Positions 17,002 through 25,112 of a DNA stretch of 64,000 bases are shown piece after piece. Numbering within the stretch: position 1 is the first letter of the stretch; every line of letters begins with the position of its first letter. The notes beneath the pieces are model-generated. The model did not search any database and had not been told where the DNA came from. It saw nothing but the letters and a program-made list of their open reading frames with translations. A program made the position numbers and the translations under genes. The DNA comes from Sediminispirochaeta smaragdinae DSM 11293 (GTDB lineage Bacteria > Spirochaetota > Spirochaetia > DSM-16054 > Sediminispirochaetaceae), in NCBI RefSeq assembly GCF_000143985.1, contig NC_014364.1:1860001-1924000 (forward strand). The letters run 5' to 3'.

Positions 17002-18975
17002 TTACCATTTCATGCGCCCGCCGATGGTCACCACCGGAGCATCGTAGAGCCCGTAGTAGTCCTCTTGGCTTTCATTGTAACTGCCTTCAATAAAGTGGGC
17101 ATTATTCAGGATATTATGTGCCCTGCAGTAGAATTCGTATGTCCCATCGTGAAACGTTTTTGATGCGGTTATGGAAACCATGAGGTAATCGGGGGAGTGG
17201 GACTCTTCCTCGTAATCGATCAGCTGCGGAGCGTTCCAGTTCGCCCGCAGGGAAAGCTCACTTTCAATGTGGGGTACCGTATAGCTTGCCGTCAAGGTGA
17301 TTGCATGGGGAACCCGCGAATCAAGATCGATATATGCATCATGCTCGTCGCTGTATTCCTTGGCCGCTGTATAGGCATAACCAAGCAGGCCGGATGCGCG
17401 TCCCCGACTGTAGCGCAGCGATGCCTCCCCTCCGTAGGTGATGGCTTTGCCGATATTCCGGTAGGTTCGTATGTATAACGTTCCGTCGTTTCCGGTGATC
17501 TCGCTGTCGATCAGGTTGCTGATATAATTGAAGTAGGCCGACGCAGAAAGGGCCAGCCCCTTTCCATAACGTTGCTCGGCAGAAATATTGAATCCATGAG
17601 ATACTTCCGGTTTCAGATCGGGGTTCCCGTAGAGGATAAAATTCCCATCTTCCGTCGCGTAGTTATGAAGGAAGACCCAATACTTTTGTTTCAGACTTGG
17701 AATCTTATAGCCCATTCCGTATGATGCACGGAGCGTTGTCGAGGCTGTCGGATCATAGCGCATGCTGAGTTTGGGCGTAAGCTGATAGCGTGCTGTCGTA
17801 TCATCATCCAGAGGGGGGCAGACATCAAAGCGCAGGCCCGGGACCAGAAACAGGCTATCGGATGCCCCGACGTTCCACGTGTCTTGTGCAAAGATGCTGG
17901 CGGTAACGGCATTTTTCCGATCGTCAAATGAATCACCTTCAAGCGATTCTCTTTTAAAATTGCAACCAAAAAGGAAGGCGTGAGATATTGTCGGTTCATA
18001 TTCGGCGCGAACCTCCGCCTCTACATCGATAAAATTGGAACTCGTCGGGACCTCTGTGTCCAAGGCCTTGTTGGTAAACGTGGTATCCAGATCGTATGTC
18101 TTTAGGCTGAGAAATCCGTCGAGCATTCCGAGATCCCCCAGCGTTTTCGAAGCGGTAACCCCTGCAGCGGTTCTTACCGCATCATACTCCATGGTCTCAT
18201 AACTGTTCGTACTAAGTTTTTGCAGAGAATCCGTCACCGACCCGAATATGCCGATTGCTCCCTTTTCCCGGTGGAAGTCGGCGTCGAAGTTCAGCGATCC
18301 AAGACGATTGTACGGCACAAGATACGAGGAAAGCGTTCCAGCCAGCGCCGTTTCCCGTTTCTCGCTCTTTCCTTCATCATAATCGAAGGAACCGGCCAGG
18401 GAAAACGAATAGCTTTCCCCTGCATAGGAAAAATCACCCTGAGAATAGCTGCGCAGATTGCTTCCGACCTCCTGCGTCAGGGAAAGCGATAGCTTGTCTT
18501 CACCCTTATCTTTTTTCTTTGTGATGATATTGATCACACCGCCGATTGCATCAGAGCCGTACAAGGCTGAAGACGCCCCGCGTATGATTTCTATACGTTC
18601 GATATCCGCCGTGGAGATTTGAGACACCGCAACGGAACCCCCAATGTCGCCGGTAACCTCGACTCCATCTATTAATATTTTCACGTAATCACCGTCAAAG
18701 CCCTGTAACATGATGGTATCCGTCGGGTGTCCTGTTACGATAATTCCCGAAATATTCTCGACGGCTTCCGAGAGATTCTTTGCCCCCGACTGTTCCATCT
18801 CTTCGGCAGTGATAACTTCGATATCTTCTACGCTATCCTCGATATTTTGTTCAAATTTTGTTCCGGTTACGACAATGATATCCGCTTCCTCTTGTGCTGT
18901 GGGCTCTTGGTTCTCACCCTCTACATGAAATACGACCATCAGTACTATAAAAAAAGAAAGAGCTATTTTTTGCAT
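17002..18975 (-). CDS. TonB-dependent outer-membrane receptor
   Basis: The protein has 657 residues from the ATG at 18975 (signal peptide MQKIALSFFIVLMVVFHVEG); a longer frame begins at 19026. The TonB box region is ADIIVVTGTKFEQ. The plug domain covers ~45-155 (EEMEQSGAKNLSEAVENISG, ILIDGVEV, IERIEIIRGASSALYGSDAI, GGVINIITKK). The 22-strand barrel fills the rest, ending in an aromatic residue (GRMKW). It resembles vitamin B12/heme/siderophore receptors of the BtuB/CirA type; the substrate cannot be told. It is the first gene of the operon that carries exbB, exbD and tonB. Confidence 0.92.
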   Translation of the reverse strand: MQKIALSFFIVLMVVFHVEGENQEPTAQEEADIIVVTGTKFEQNIEDSVEDIEVITAEEMEQSGAKNLSEAVENISGIIVTGHPTDTIMLQGFDGDYVKILIDGVEVTGDIGGSVAVSQISTADIERIEIIRGASSALYGSDAIGGVINIITKKKDKGEDKLSLSLTQEVGSNLRSYSQGDFSYAGESYSFSLAGSFDYDEGKSEKRETALAGTLSSYLVPYNRLGSLNFDADFHREKGAIGIFGSVTDSLQKLSTNSYETMEYDAVRTAAGVTASKTLGDLGMLDGFLSLKTYDLDTTFTNKALDTEVPTSSNFIDVEAEVRAEYEPTISHAFLFGCNFKRESLEGDSFDDRKNAVTASIFAQDTWNVGASDSLFLVPGLRFDVCPPLDDDTTARYQLTPKLSMRYDPTASTTLRASYGMGYKIPSLKQKYWVFLHNYATEDGNFILYGNPDLKPEVSHGFNISAEQRYGKGLALSASAYFNYISNLIDSEITGNDGTLYIRTYRNIGKAITYGGEASLRYSRGRASGLLGYAYTAAKEYSDEHDAYIDLDSRVPHAITLTASYTVPHIESELSLRANWNAPQLIDYEEESHSPDYLMVSITASKTFHDGTYEFYCRAHNILNNAHFIEGSYNESQEDYYGLYDAPVVTIGGRMKW

Positions 18976-19067
18976 GTTCCCTATCTCGGTTCTTCTCTTG
19001 TGAAATTGTCTGACCCGGAAAATCACTGTACAACATGTGTATTATGTTTGCGTGTATGGTAATCGGG

Positions 19068-19260
19068 TATAGTGAAAAGTGCAATGATCTTGATGGATAT
19101 TGAGATGGAAGGCCCTGCAAAGGAATAGATTATTGCCGACAGATCAAGCGCTGAAGTATAAACTTGTCGAACTGGTGACGGTAAAGAGGCACGTCACCAA
19201 GGTCGTGAGTGTTAATCTCACCTTTGGTTCGAATCTCTTGTCAGGAGTTCATGGAATAGC
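19068..19260 (+). pseudogene. mosaic of response-regulator fragments and a tRNA 3' end
   Basis: Bases ~19087-19146 match, apart from a few changes and one indel, the part of the response-regulator gene around its phospho-acceptor (25270-25331). Bases ~19155-19198 then match the DNA-binding helix region of the same gene (25655-25700) with only about two differences. The ~320 bases between are deleted. The tRNA-like repeat 19200-19227 follows directly, and then a second TTCGAATCTC. No frame is open. The intact gene lies ~6 kb to the right in the same orientation. Confidence 0.75.
19200..19227 (+). repeat. right att-like repeat (degenerate tRNA-Thr 3' end)
   Basis: It matches 11547-11574 at 25 of 28 bases. 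The T-arm stem GTGAG/CTCAC and the CTTTGG acceptor end are kept, but the T-loop TTCGAAT is changed to TGTTAAT. There is no anticodon or D-arm beside it, so it is not a tRNA gene. It overlaps the last codons and stop of the URO-D-family gene. Confidence 0.6.
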
Positions 19261-20273
19261 AAGTGGTTTTGTGGGTCATATCCTGGTTCCAAGTGATAGT
19301 TTACGGTGAGTTCGCCGCCATCGTTGTCGGCTTGTACTTTTTTCAGCCATTCACCAATTTCCACTTCGCCGGTACCGGGGAGCAGCAGTTCAAGGGGCGG
19401 CATGAGATCGATCGGCAATGTATTCCCAAAGAATTTTCTCACTGCTGCCACGTCGGTCCCGCTTCCGGTATCGAGAATAGCTATGGGCGCACCCTTTGCT
19501 ATGGTTTCAAGGAGGTGCGTACAATTCCCGCAATGGTGGAGCCGTATCGGACCAATCGCTTTTCCGAGTCGCTTAAGCGAAGGGATGATGAGTTCTCCGT
19601 AATCACTAGGGCTTAACATGGTTCCCGAGCATTCTCCGATGTGGAGTCCTGTTATCGCCATCCCGGTAGCCCTGGCAAAGGTAAAAATCAACCTTGTACA
19701 AACCTCTTCGTACCAAAGAAAGAAGGATGGCAGGAAATCCGGCTTGTCATAGATCGAGAATAGAATATCCTGACCGAAAAATTTTAAGGCGGTAGTTAGT
19801 GGGCCGTGTATGGTGGCCCTTCCGCCTCTGTCCCAGAAAAAGGGCGGGATAACGGTCCCTTCTTTTTTGAGTGCTTCAATCTCTGACAACCAGTTTTTCA
19901 CCATCGGATGGGCCGTGAGTTCTCCCGGTTCCGGTAATGCTTGTACGGAAGTGATACCGGAAAGGGGTTTTTCTTCTATATCTGCGTCCTGGTCGGGATA
20001 GGCAATAAACCTGGCGCCAAGCAGCATGCCGATGATGAGGTTGGGTTGAATTGCTCCGACAAGAACATCCTCAGGATGGTAGTGAGGCAGGGAAACCAAA
20101 TTCGATTCCAGGTTACAGATGGCATACCCTGAAAAGTGCTGTTCCAAAAACGATGCAATCTTCAGATCGACCTCTTTTCGGAGCCGAGGAGAAAAATAGT
20201 ACTCTTCGCCGAATTTTATTCCCGTTTCTCTGTGTATCCACCCCTTTGAGACACTTGCCGCTATCCTGACCAC
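19218..20273 (-). CDS. uroporphyrinogen decarboxylase (URO-D) family protein, methyltransferase-like
   Basis: The protein has 351 residues from a GTG at 20273 with GGAAGGAGG placed 7 bases upstream; the frame is open to 20348. The URO-D/MtaA/CmuA fold is seen in GRATIHGPLTTALKFFG, GLHIGECSGTMLSPSDYGEL and the putative metal-binding IRLHHCGNC (H-x-C type, as in cobamide-dependent methyltransferases). It is not HemE, which lacks this metal site. It is transcribed divergently from a sugar ABC operon and may share its regulation. The last few codons (TRDSNQR and stop) lie at the edge of the tRNA-like repeat, so the natural C-terminus may have been altered. Confidence 0.75.
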   Translation of the reverse strand: MVRIAASVSKGWIHRETGIKFGEEYYFSPRLRKEVDLKIASFLEQHFSGYAICNLESNLVSLPHYHPEDVLVGAIQPNLIIGMLLGARFIAYPDQDADIEEKPLSGITSVQALPEPGELTAHPMVKNWLSEIEALKKEGTVIPPFFWDRGGRATIHGPLTTALKFFGQDILFSIYDKPDFLPSFFLWYEEVCTRLIFTFARATGMAITGLHIGECSGTMLSPSDYGELIIPSLKRLGKAIGPIRLHHCGNCTHLLETIAKGAPIAILDTGSGTDVAAVRKFFGNTLPIDLMPPLELLLPGTGEVEIGEWLKKVQADNDGGELTVNYHLEPGYDPQNHLLFHELLTRDSNQR

Positions 20274-20343
20274 CTGAAGCCTCCTTCCATGTATGTATGA
20301 TAGGCCCCTTATGGGCAAAGCGGAAGAATGATTTCTCCTCATA

Positions 20344-20361
20344 CCCAAAAGGCCTTTTGGG
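20344..20361. promoter_or_regulatory. 18-bp perfect palindrome between divergent genes
   Basis: CCCAAAAGGCCTTTTGGG is perfectly symmetric. Its right end overlaps the -35 box of a candidate promoter (TTGGGG, 20357-20362). No T-run follows on either strand, so a protein-binding site is more likely than a terminator. Confidence 0.5.
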
Positions 20362-20385
20362 GAAAAAGAGTGGAAAAGGTATGAT
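20357..20385 (+). promoter_or_regulatory. candidate promoter of the sugar ABC operon
   Basis: TTGGGG (20357-20362), a 17-nt spacer and TATGAT (20380-20385). Both boxes overlap palindromic sites, as expected for a regulated promoter. Confidence 0.4.
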
Positions 20386-20398
20386 ATCTGCTCATACC
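20378..20398. promoter_or_regulatory. inverted repeat GGTATGA-N7-TCATACC over the -10 box
   Basis: Two perfect 7-base arms are separated by 7 bases. A further TCATACC half-site lies at 20339-20345. The spacing suits a dimeric regulator such as the NarL-type response regulator encoded at the end of this operon, but that link is inference. Confidence 0.45.
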
Positions 20399-20508
20399 TA
20401 TTGTACTGACCTTGGGAAAAAAGTGAATAAAATGCTATGGAAACTTCATACTTGTGGAGTGGGAAATTCTTCCTCTACAATCACTTAGAACATCAAAGGA
20501 GTTTTTTT

Positions 20509-21405
20509 GTGAAGCGTAAGAATACCACTATGGTGCTCCTCTTCCTGGGCCCTTGTCTCTTGCTCTATCTGCTTTTGTTTCTTTATCCCGCGGTAAAGGC
20601 CTTTTTTGTCAGCCTCTTTGACTGGAACGGTTTTACTTCGGACATGAAATTCGTTGGTCTTGGAAATTTCCGGGAACTGTTTTCCGATACGCATTTCTGG
20701 TCGGTCGTTATGGCCAACAGCTTCGGCATCATTTTCTTCGGTGGAATTCTGACCTTTGGTGTTGCTTTTTTTCTGAGTGGTCTTATTGCTACCGGTCCGA
20801 AGGGGAAGAAATTTATGCGCGGACTAATCTACTTTCCCTCGATTATCAACCCCGTCGCCGTCGCCATCCTTTGGTCGTTTATCTATAACCACCAGTATGG
20901 TTTGCTGAACGGTTTTTTACGGGTGATAGGGCTTGGGCATATTCAGCCGACATGGACGGCCCCGGACACCCTGTTTTGGGCTATTCTGGTTGCACTGGTC
21001 TGGATGTATTCGGGATTTTACTTTGTGATCCTCTCTTCGGCCCTGGAGCGGGTTCCTGTCGACCTCGTTGAATCGGCAAAATTAGAGGGCGCTTCCGAAT
21101 TCCGTATTTTCTTTACGATAAAAATTCCGATGATTTGGGACGTCCTCGTTACCACGATTATTTTTTGGTGTATTACCGCAGTCAAGGAGTTTTCCCTCCT
21201 GTATGCCTGGGGTGGGGGAGTGGATGTCCCGCAGGCAGGGGCACAGAACCTTGCAACCTACATGTATATGACTGCCTTTGGCCGTAGAGTGACCATGTAC
21301 CGCATGGGATACAGCACAGCCATGGGTGTGGTGATGTTTCTTATCGTTGCCCTTTTTTATCTTATCATTACCCGCCTCACCAGGCGCGAAGAAATTCAGT
21401 ATTAG
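20509..21405 (+). CDS. sugar ABC transporter permease (MalF/UgpA type)
   Basis: The protein has 298 residues from a GTG at 20509 preceded by AAAGGAG; an in-frame ATG at 20437 lacks such a site. Six membrane segments are visible, with the EAA loop at ~190-210 (DLVESAKLEGASEFRIFFTIKIP). It is the first subunit of a CUT1-type carbohydrate importer with the next permease and binding protein. No ATPase gene is present in the operon, so a shared MsmK-type ATPase encoded elsewhere is likely. Confidence 0.88.
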   Translation: MKRKNTTMVLLFLGPCLLLYLLLFLYPAVKAFFVSLFDWNGFTSDMKFVGLGNFRELFSDTHFWSVVMANSFGIIFFGGILTFGVAFFLSGLIATGPKGKKFMRGLIYFPSIINPVAVAILWSFIYNHQYGLLNGFLRVIGLGHIQPTWTAPDTLFWAILVALVWMYSGFYFVILSSALERVPVDLVESAKLEGASEFRIFFTIKIPMIWDVLVTTIIFWCITAVKEFSLLYAWGGGVDVPQAGAQNLATYMYMTAFGRRVTMYRMGYSTAMGVVMFLIVALFYLIITRLTRREEIQY

Positions 21406-21415
21406 GAGTAAGTGT

Positions 21416-22261
21416 ATGAAAATCCTGACAAAAGGACGTACTGCCTGGGACATCATAGCGAGAGTGCTTCTGTATCTATGGTGCGCTTTTTCCATATTTG
21501 TTTTTCTTTGGGTCATCAACAGCTCTCTGAAAACAAATCAGGGATTTTTCTCGGATATCTGGGGAATCGCACACTCACCACAATACGGGAACTATCGAAA
21601 AATCTGGACGACCTACCATTTGGGAACCTACTTCATTAATTCGCTTCTCATCGTTATTCCCTCTGTCCTAGGCTTGCTGGCCGTCAGTGCTCCGGCCGCA
21701 TATGTTCTGGCACGTAAGGATTTTCCGCTTCGGAAGCAGATTACCAACCTGATTTCTTTTGGCATGGGGATTCCCTACCAGTTGCTGCTGGTTCCTCTGT
21801 TTTTTCTCCTTTTTAACCTGCGGCTGATAAACAGCAAATTCGGGCTCATCATGGTGTACATCGCCCTTTCCATTCCCTTTACCGTATTTTTGCTGCTTGG
21901 CTATTTTCGTACCCTGCCCAAAAGCCTTGAGGAAGCGGCCGAGATCGACGGATGTGGTCCCATGCTTACCTTTTTTCGGATCATGCTGCCTTTGACGCGA
22001 AACGGTTTGGTTGCCGCCGCCGTCTTGAATTTCGTAGGGCTGTGGAATGAGTTTTTATTGGCCCTTACCTTCATCAGCAAAGATTCCAACTATACCCTTT
22101 CCATGGGGCTTTATGCCCTTCAGGGGAGTCTCCAATACACAGGGGATTGGGTGTCGCTTTTTGCGGCCTTTACCCTGGTGGTTATCCCTACCTTTCTGCT
22201 GTTCATTCTCCTTTCCCGAACCATTGTGGCCGGTATGACCATGGGGGCGGTGAAGGAATAA
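21416..22261 (+). CDS. sugar ABC transporter permease (MalG/UgpE type)
   Basis: The protein has 281 residues, starting at the ATG at 21416 after TAGGAG, 11 bases after the previous stop. Six membrane helices are visible with the EAA motif SLEEAAEIDGCGPMLTFFRI. It pairs with the preceding permease in a CUT1 importer. Confidence 0.9.
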   Translation: MKILTKGRTAWDIIARVLLYLWCAFSIFVFLWVINSSLKTNQGFFSDIWGIAHSPQYGNYRKIWTTYHLGTYFINSLLIVIPSVLGLLAVSAPAAYVLARKDFPLRKQITNLISFGMGIPYQLLLVPLFFLLFNLRLINSKFGLIMVYIALSIPFTVFLLLGYFRTLPKSLEEAAEIDGCGPMLTFFRIMLPLTRNGLVAAAVLNFVGLWNEFLLALTFISKDSNYTLSMGLYALQGSLQYTGDWVSLFAAFTLVVIPTFLLFILLSRTIVAGMTMGAVKE

Positions 22262-22278
22262 AATTCGGAGGTTTGAAA

Positions 22279-23592
22279 ATGAGAAAGAGGTTGTCGATTC
22301 TTGCCTTGATCGCTCTGACGCTCCTCGGCTCTTTGTATGCCGGAGGAACGCAGGAGGGAGCTTCTGACGGTTCTATCGAGTATGTATCGATGTGGAACGC
22401 CGGAGAGCCCCAGGCGATCTTCATGGAAACAATGGCAAAGCAATTTGAAGAGGAGACTGGCATCAAGGTTGATATAACCTTTGCCGGTCGGGATGTCCTT
22501 ACGAAAATACGGAGTCGCCTGTTGATGCAGGATGCCCCCGACCTGATCGATCAGGACTTTAGTGAACTTTCCGGTGCACTGCTCAAGGATGACAACGTCC
22601 TGGTGGAACCCCTCAATGATTTTCTTTACAAAACAGAGGGGCCCGAGGGGCAAAAACAGATGATGGATCTTTTTGATGAGCATCTGGTGAAGCTGTATGC
22701 AAAGGATGATTCGATCTACTTTTTCCCATACGAATTTATCACCTCCGGTTTCTTCTACGACAAGACCCTTTTCGCCGAACATGGCCTTGCCTCACCTGAA
22801 AATTGGAAAGAATTTATCGATATCAATCAGCAGCTTACAAGCGCCGGTGTCCCTGCTCTCGCTCTTGACGGGAATATCTCATTTTACAATGCCTACTACT
22901 ACTATTGGGCGCTTACCAGGGTCATGGGTCCCGGCCATTTAAAAGATGCTGCGGCTGATGCCAGTGGAAAGGTCTGGGATGATCCCGGATACCTAAGCGC
23001 CGCCAGGATGGTGTATGAATTGAGTGCAGGTGGAAAGAATTTTTTCCAGCCGGGCTATGCGGGAAGCAACTATCCTGCCGCCCAGGCTGACTGGGCCCTG
23101 AACAAGTCGGGCTCTATTCTTTGCGGTACCTGGATCCCATCCGAGACAAAGGAACAGCAAGTCGACGGTTTTGAGGTCGGCTTTTATCCCTTTCCCGAGG
23201 TTTCAGGAGGCAAAGGATCAAGCGCCGATGTCGAAGCCTACCTGATCGGCTTTGCCATTCCCACGGGAGCGAAAAACATCGAGGGAGCCAAGGCCTTCAT
23301 GAAGTATATCAGCAGAAAGGAAAATGCCGAAAAACTGGCACACGATACCATCAATATCGCGGCTCGGAGAGATGCCTCCTACCCGGATCTTCTTACCGAG
23401 GTAAAACCGGTAGTGGAGCATGCCGAGAATTTCCACGTCTCCTATGACGGCGCCATGCAGCTTTACCCAGAGTGGTTTGCCAATGTATTTTATCCCGCTG
23501 ATAACGATCTCGTTTTCGGAAAAATCACTCCGGAAGCCTTTATCGCAAGGATGAAGAGTGAGACGGCAAGGTATTGGGAAAGTAAGAAATAG
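22279..23592 (+). CDS. extracellular solute (sugar)-binding protein, family 1
   Basis: The protein has 437 residues, starting at the ATG at 22279 (GGAGG upstream). The signal peptide is MRKRLSILALIALTLLGSLYA. There is no cysteine at the cleavage site, so it is probably secreted and free in the periplasm rather than lipid-anchored. The MalE-type fold is seen in IEYVSMWNAGEPQ, FEEETGIKVDITFAG, DAPDLIDQDFSEL and ADWALNKSGSILCGTW. The ligand is unknown. A terminator-like hairpin follows. Confidence 0.88.
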   Translation: MRKRLSILALIALTLLGSLYAGGTQEGASDGSIEYVSMWNAGEPQAIFMETMAKQFEEETGIKVDITFAGRDVLTKIRSRLLMQDAPDLIDQDFSELSGALLKDDNVLVEPLNDFLYKTEGPEGQKQMMDLFDEHLVKLYAKDDSIYFFPYEFITSGFFYDKTLFAEHGLASPENWKEFIDINQQLTSAGVPALALDGNISFYNAYYYYWALTRVMGPGHLKDAAADASGKVWDDPGYLSAARMVYELSAGGKNFFQPGYAGSNYPAAQADWALNKSGSILCGTWIPSETKEQQVDGFEVGFYPFPEVSGGKGSSADVEAYLIGFAIPTGAKNIEGAKAFMKYISRKENAEKLAHDTINIAARRDASYPDLLTEVKPVVEHAENFHVSYDGAMQLYPEWFANVFYPADNDLVFGKITPEAFIARMKSETARYWESKK

Positions 23593-23605
23593 ACACTGAT
23601 TCGGC

Positions 23606-23641
23606 AAGGAGCTCTCAGAGCTTTCCGAGGGCTCCTTTTCT
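23606..23641 (+). terminator. hairpin terminator after the sugar-binding protein gene
   Basis: A 10-bp stem AAGGAGCTCT/AGGGCTCCTT (one G-T pair) with a 12-nt loop is followed by TTCT. The T-run is short, so partial read-through into the histidine kinase gene 17 bases later is likely. Confidence 0.6.
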
Positions 23642-23657
23642 GATATGATGAACGGCA

Positions 23658-25112
23658 ATGATCTATCTGATTCCTGTCTATCTGATTTTTTCTCTTATTG
23701 TGACCATACGGCAAAAAAAGGATTCCAGCCTTTTATGGTTTCTATTAATGCCGATTGGTTTTTCTCTTGCTCTTTTCGGTCTCATTCTTTTTACCGAATA
23801 CGTCTCCTTCGCCAATTTCATCGAAAATCCTCTTTTGATAAGCAGCAATCTCTTCATCTGGAAGTTGAACTACTATCTTGATCTCTCAATCTTCGGCATG
23901 TACCGCCTCATGGATGTCGGCATAGCCTTGTATATGCTCGGTGCGATAGGTTTTCCCCTTTCTCAGCACCCCCGCCGGGGGCTTCTGCGCAAGGGAAGCT
24001 TTATTGTTGCCGTACCGGCATTGCTCATCCTTCTTGCCGATCCGGGGATCCTTCAACACGTATTCGAGCCCGATTCGGTCTTTCAGGGAATGCAGGAGAT
24101 CCTGAGCGGCTTGAACATTCTCAATCGTCTGTTGAATATTCTGGTGAAGGCGGCCTTGATCACCAGTCTGGTTCTTTCGCTTTGGATATACTCGAAAACG
24201 CCGAAGCCTTTCAGAAAACGATCGGAACTGATTATCCTCGGGCTTGTTCCGATACATGTTTTGGTTTTTGTTCTCTTTTATTGGTTTCCGAGCCATTCGA
24301 TCCATATATGGCGCTTGTCGACGGTAAAACTCATCAGTCTTCCGTATACTCGTTTTACCGCGTCGCTTATTTTTGTGCTTTCCTTTTTTTCGCTTGGTGT
24401 CTTAATCTATATCAGCATTGTCTATAACAGTTTTGCCCTGAATGATCAGCGCCATCAAATCGGCTTTAAGGCGAGGATGAAGACCGCCGGCAGCGGCCTT
24501 AAGATTTTTACTCACTCGATCAAGAACCAGTTTATTGCGGTGAAGCTCCTTGCAGAGCAGGGCCTTGTACAGGAAGCAGGCCAGCAGCAGTTGCAAGGTA
24601 TCCATGCAATCTGCGAAAAGACTATCGCAAGGCTCAATGCCCTTCCCGTACTTCCCGACCGTATTGCCTTAACATATTCGCATCTTACCACCTCTTCACT
24701 GCTTGGACGGATCGAAAAGGAGTATCCCGATATTGTTGTTCGTAATACAGTTCCGGCGGCGAAGATGGTGGTAGACGAGCATTATTTCATCGAGGTCCTG
24801 CGGAATCTCATCATAAACAGTAAGGAGGCTGTCAGGGGCGTGGAAATCCCCTACATCATTATGTACTGTAGCCGCCAGTTGGACTATCTTGTTATTTCCG
24901 TCGAGGACAACGGTTGCGGCATCGACCGCGCCAGGCAGAAGCATGTTTTCGAGCCCTTTTATTCTACGAAGCCTTCAATCACCAATTGGGGAATGGGACT
25001 TGCGTTTTCCCAGCAGCTTGTAGAGTCGTTCGGGGGAACGATGCGCCTCGAAAGTATGCCGGATATTTTTACTAAGGTCGAAATATATATCCCGGAGGCT
25101 TCAGATGAATGA
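23658..25112 (+). CDS. membrane sensor histidine kinase
   Basis: The protein has 484 residues. The N-terminal ~260 residues contain about seven hydrophobic helices and no extracytoplasmic domain, so the signal is probably sensed in or at the membrane or through a partner. The kinase region starts at ~270. The phospho-acceptor histidine is in FTHSIKNQFIAVK, the N-box in EVLRNLIINSKEAV, G1 in VEDNGCGID and G2 in NWGMGLAFSQQLVESFGGTM. It overlaps the response-regulator gene by 8 bases. The proximity to the sugar ABC genes suggests control of that importer. Confidence 0.88.
   Translation: MIYLIPVYLIFSLIVTIRQKKDSSLLWFLLMPIGFSLALFGLILFTEYVSFANFIENPLLISSNLFIWKLNYYLDLSIFGMYRLMDVGIALYMLGAIGFPLSQHPRRGLLRKGSFIVAVPALLILLADPGILQHVFEPDSVFQGMQEILSGLNILNRLLNILVKAALITSLVLSLWIYSKTPKPFRKRSELIILGLVPIHVLVFVLFYWFPSHSIHIWRLSTVKLISLPYTRFTASLIFVLSFFSLGVLIYISIVYNSFALNDQRHQIGFKARMKTAGSGLKIFTHSIKNQFIAVKLLAEQGLVQEAGQQQLQGIHAICEKTIARLNALPVLPDRIALTYSHLTTSSLLGRIEKEYPDIVVRNTVPAAKMVVDEHYFIEVLRNLIINSKEAVRGVEIPYIIMYCSRQLDYLVISVEDNGCGIDRARQKHVFEPFYSTKPSITNWGMGLAFSQQLVESFGGTMRLESMPDIFTKVEIYIPEASDE

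Larger units (their letters stand above)
11547..19227. mobile_element. candidate decayed integrative island at tRNA-Thr
   Basis: The left end is the 3' end of tRNA-Thr and the right end a degenerate 28-base copy of it (25 of 28 identical) in the same orientation. Just inside the left end is a truncated tyrosine integrase, followed by truncated or stop-containing regulators, then a ClbS/DfsB gene and the TonB-receptor operon. Direct repeats of a tRNA 3' end plus an adjacent integrase are the normal signature of tRNA-site integration. The element has lost its integrase and is probably fixed. Whether the TonB operon is true cargo is inference. Confidence 0.5.

Noticed and set aside
19200-19240. 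A second tRNA gene
   Set aside because: Only the T-arm stem and part of the acceptor end are present. The T-loop consensus is lost and there is no D-arm or anticodon arm, so it is a fragment.
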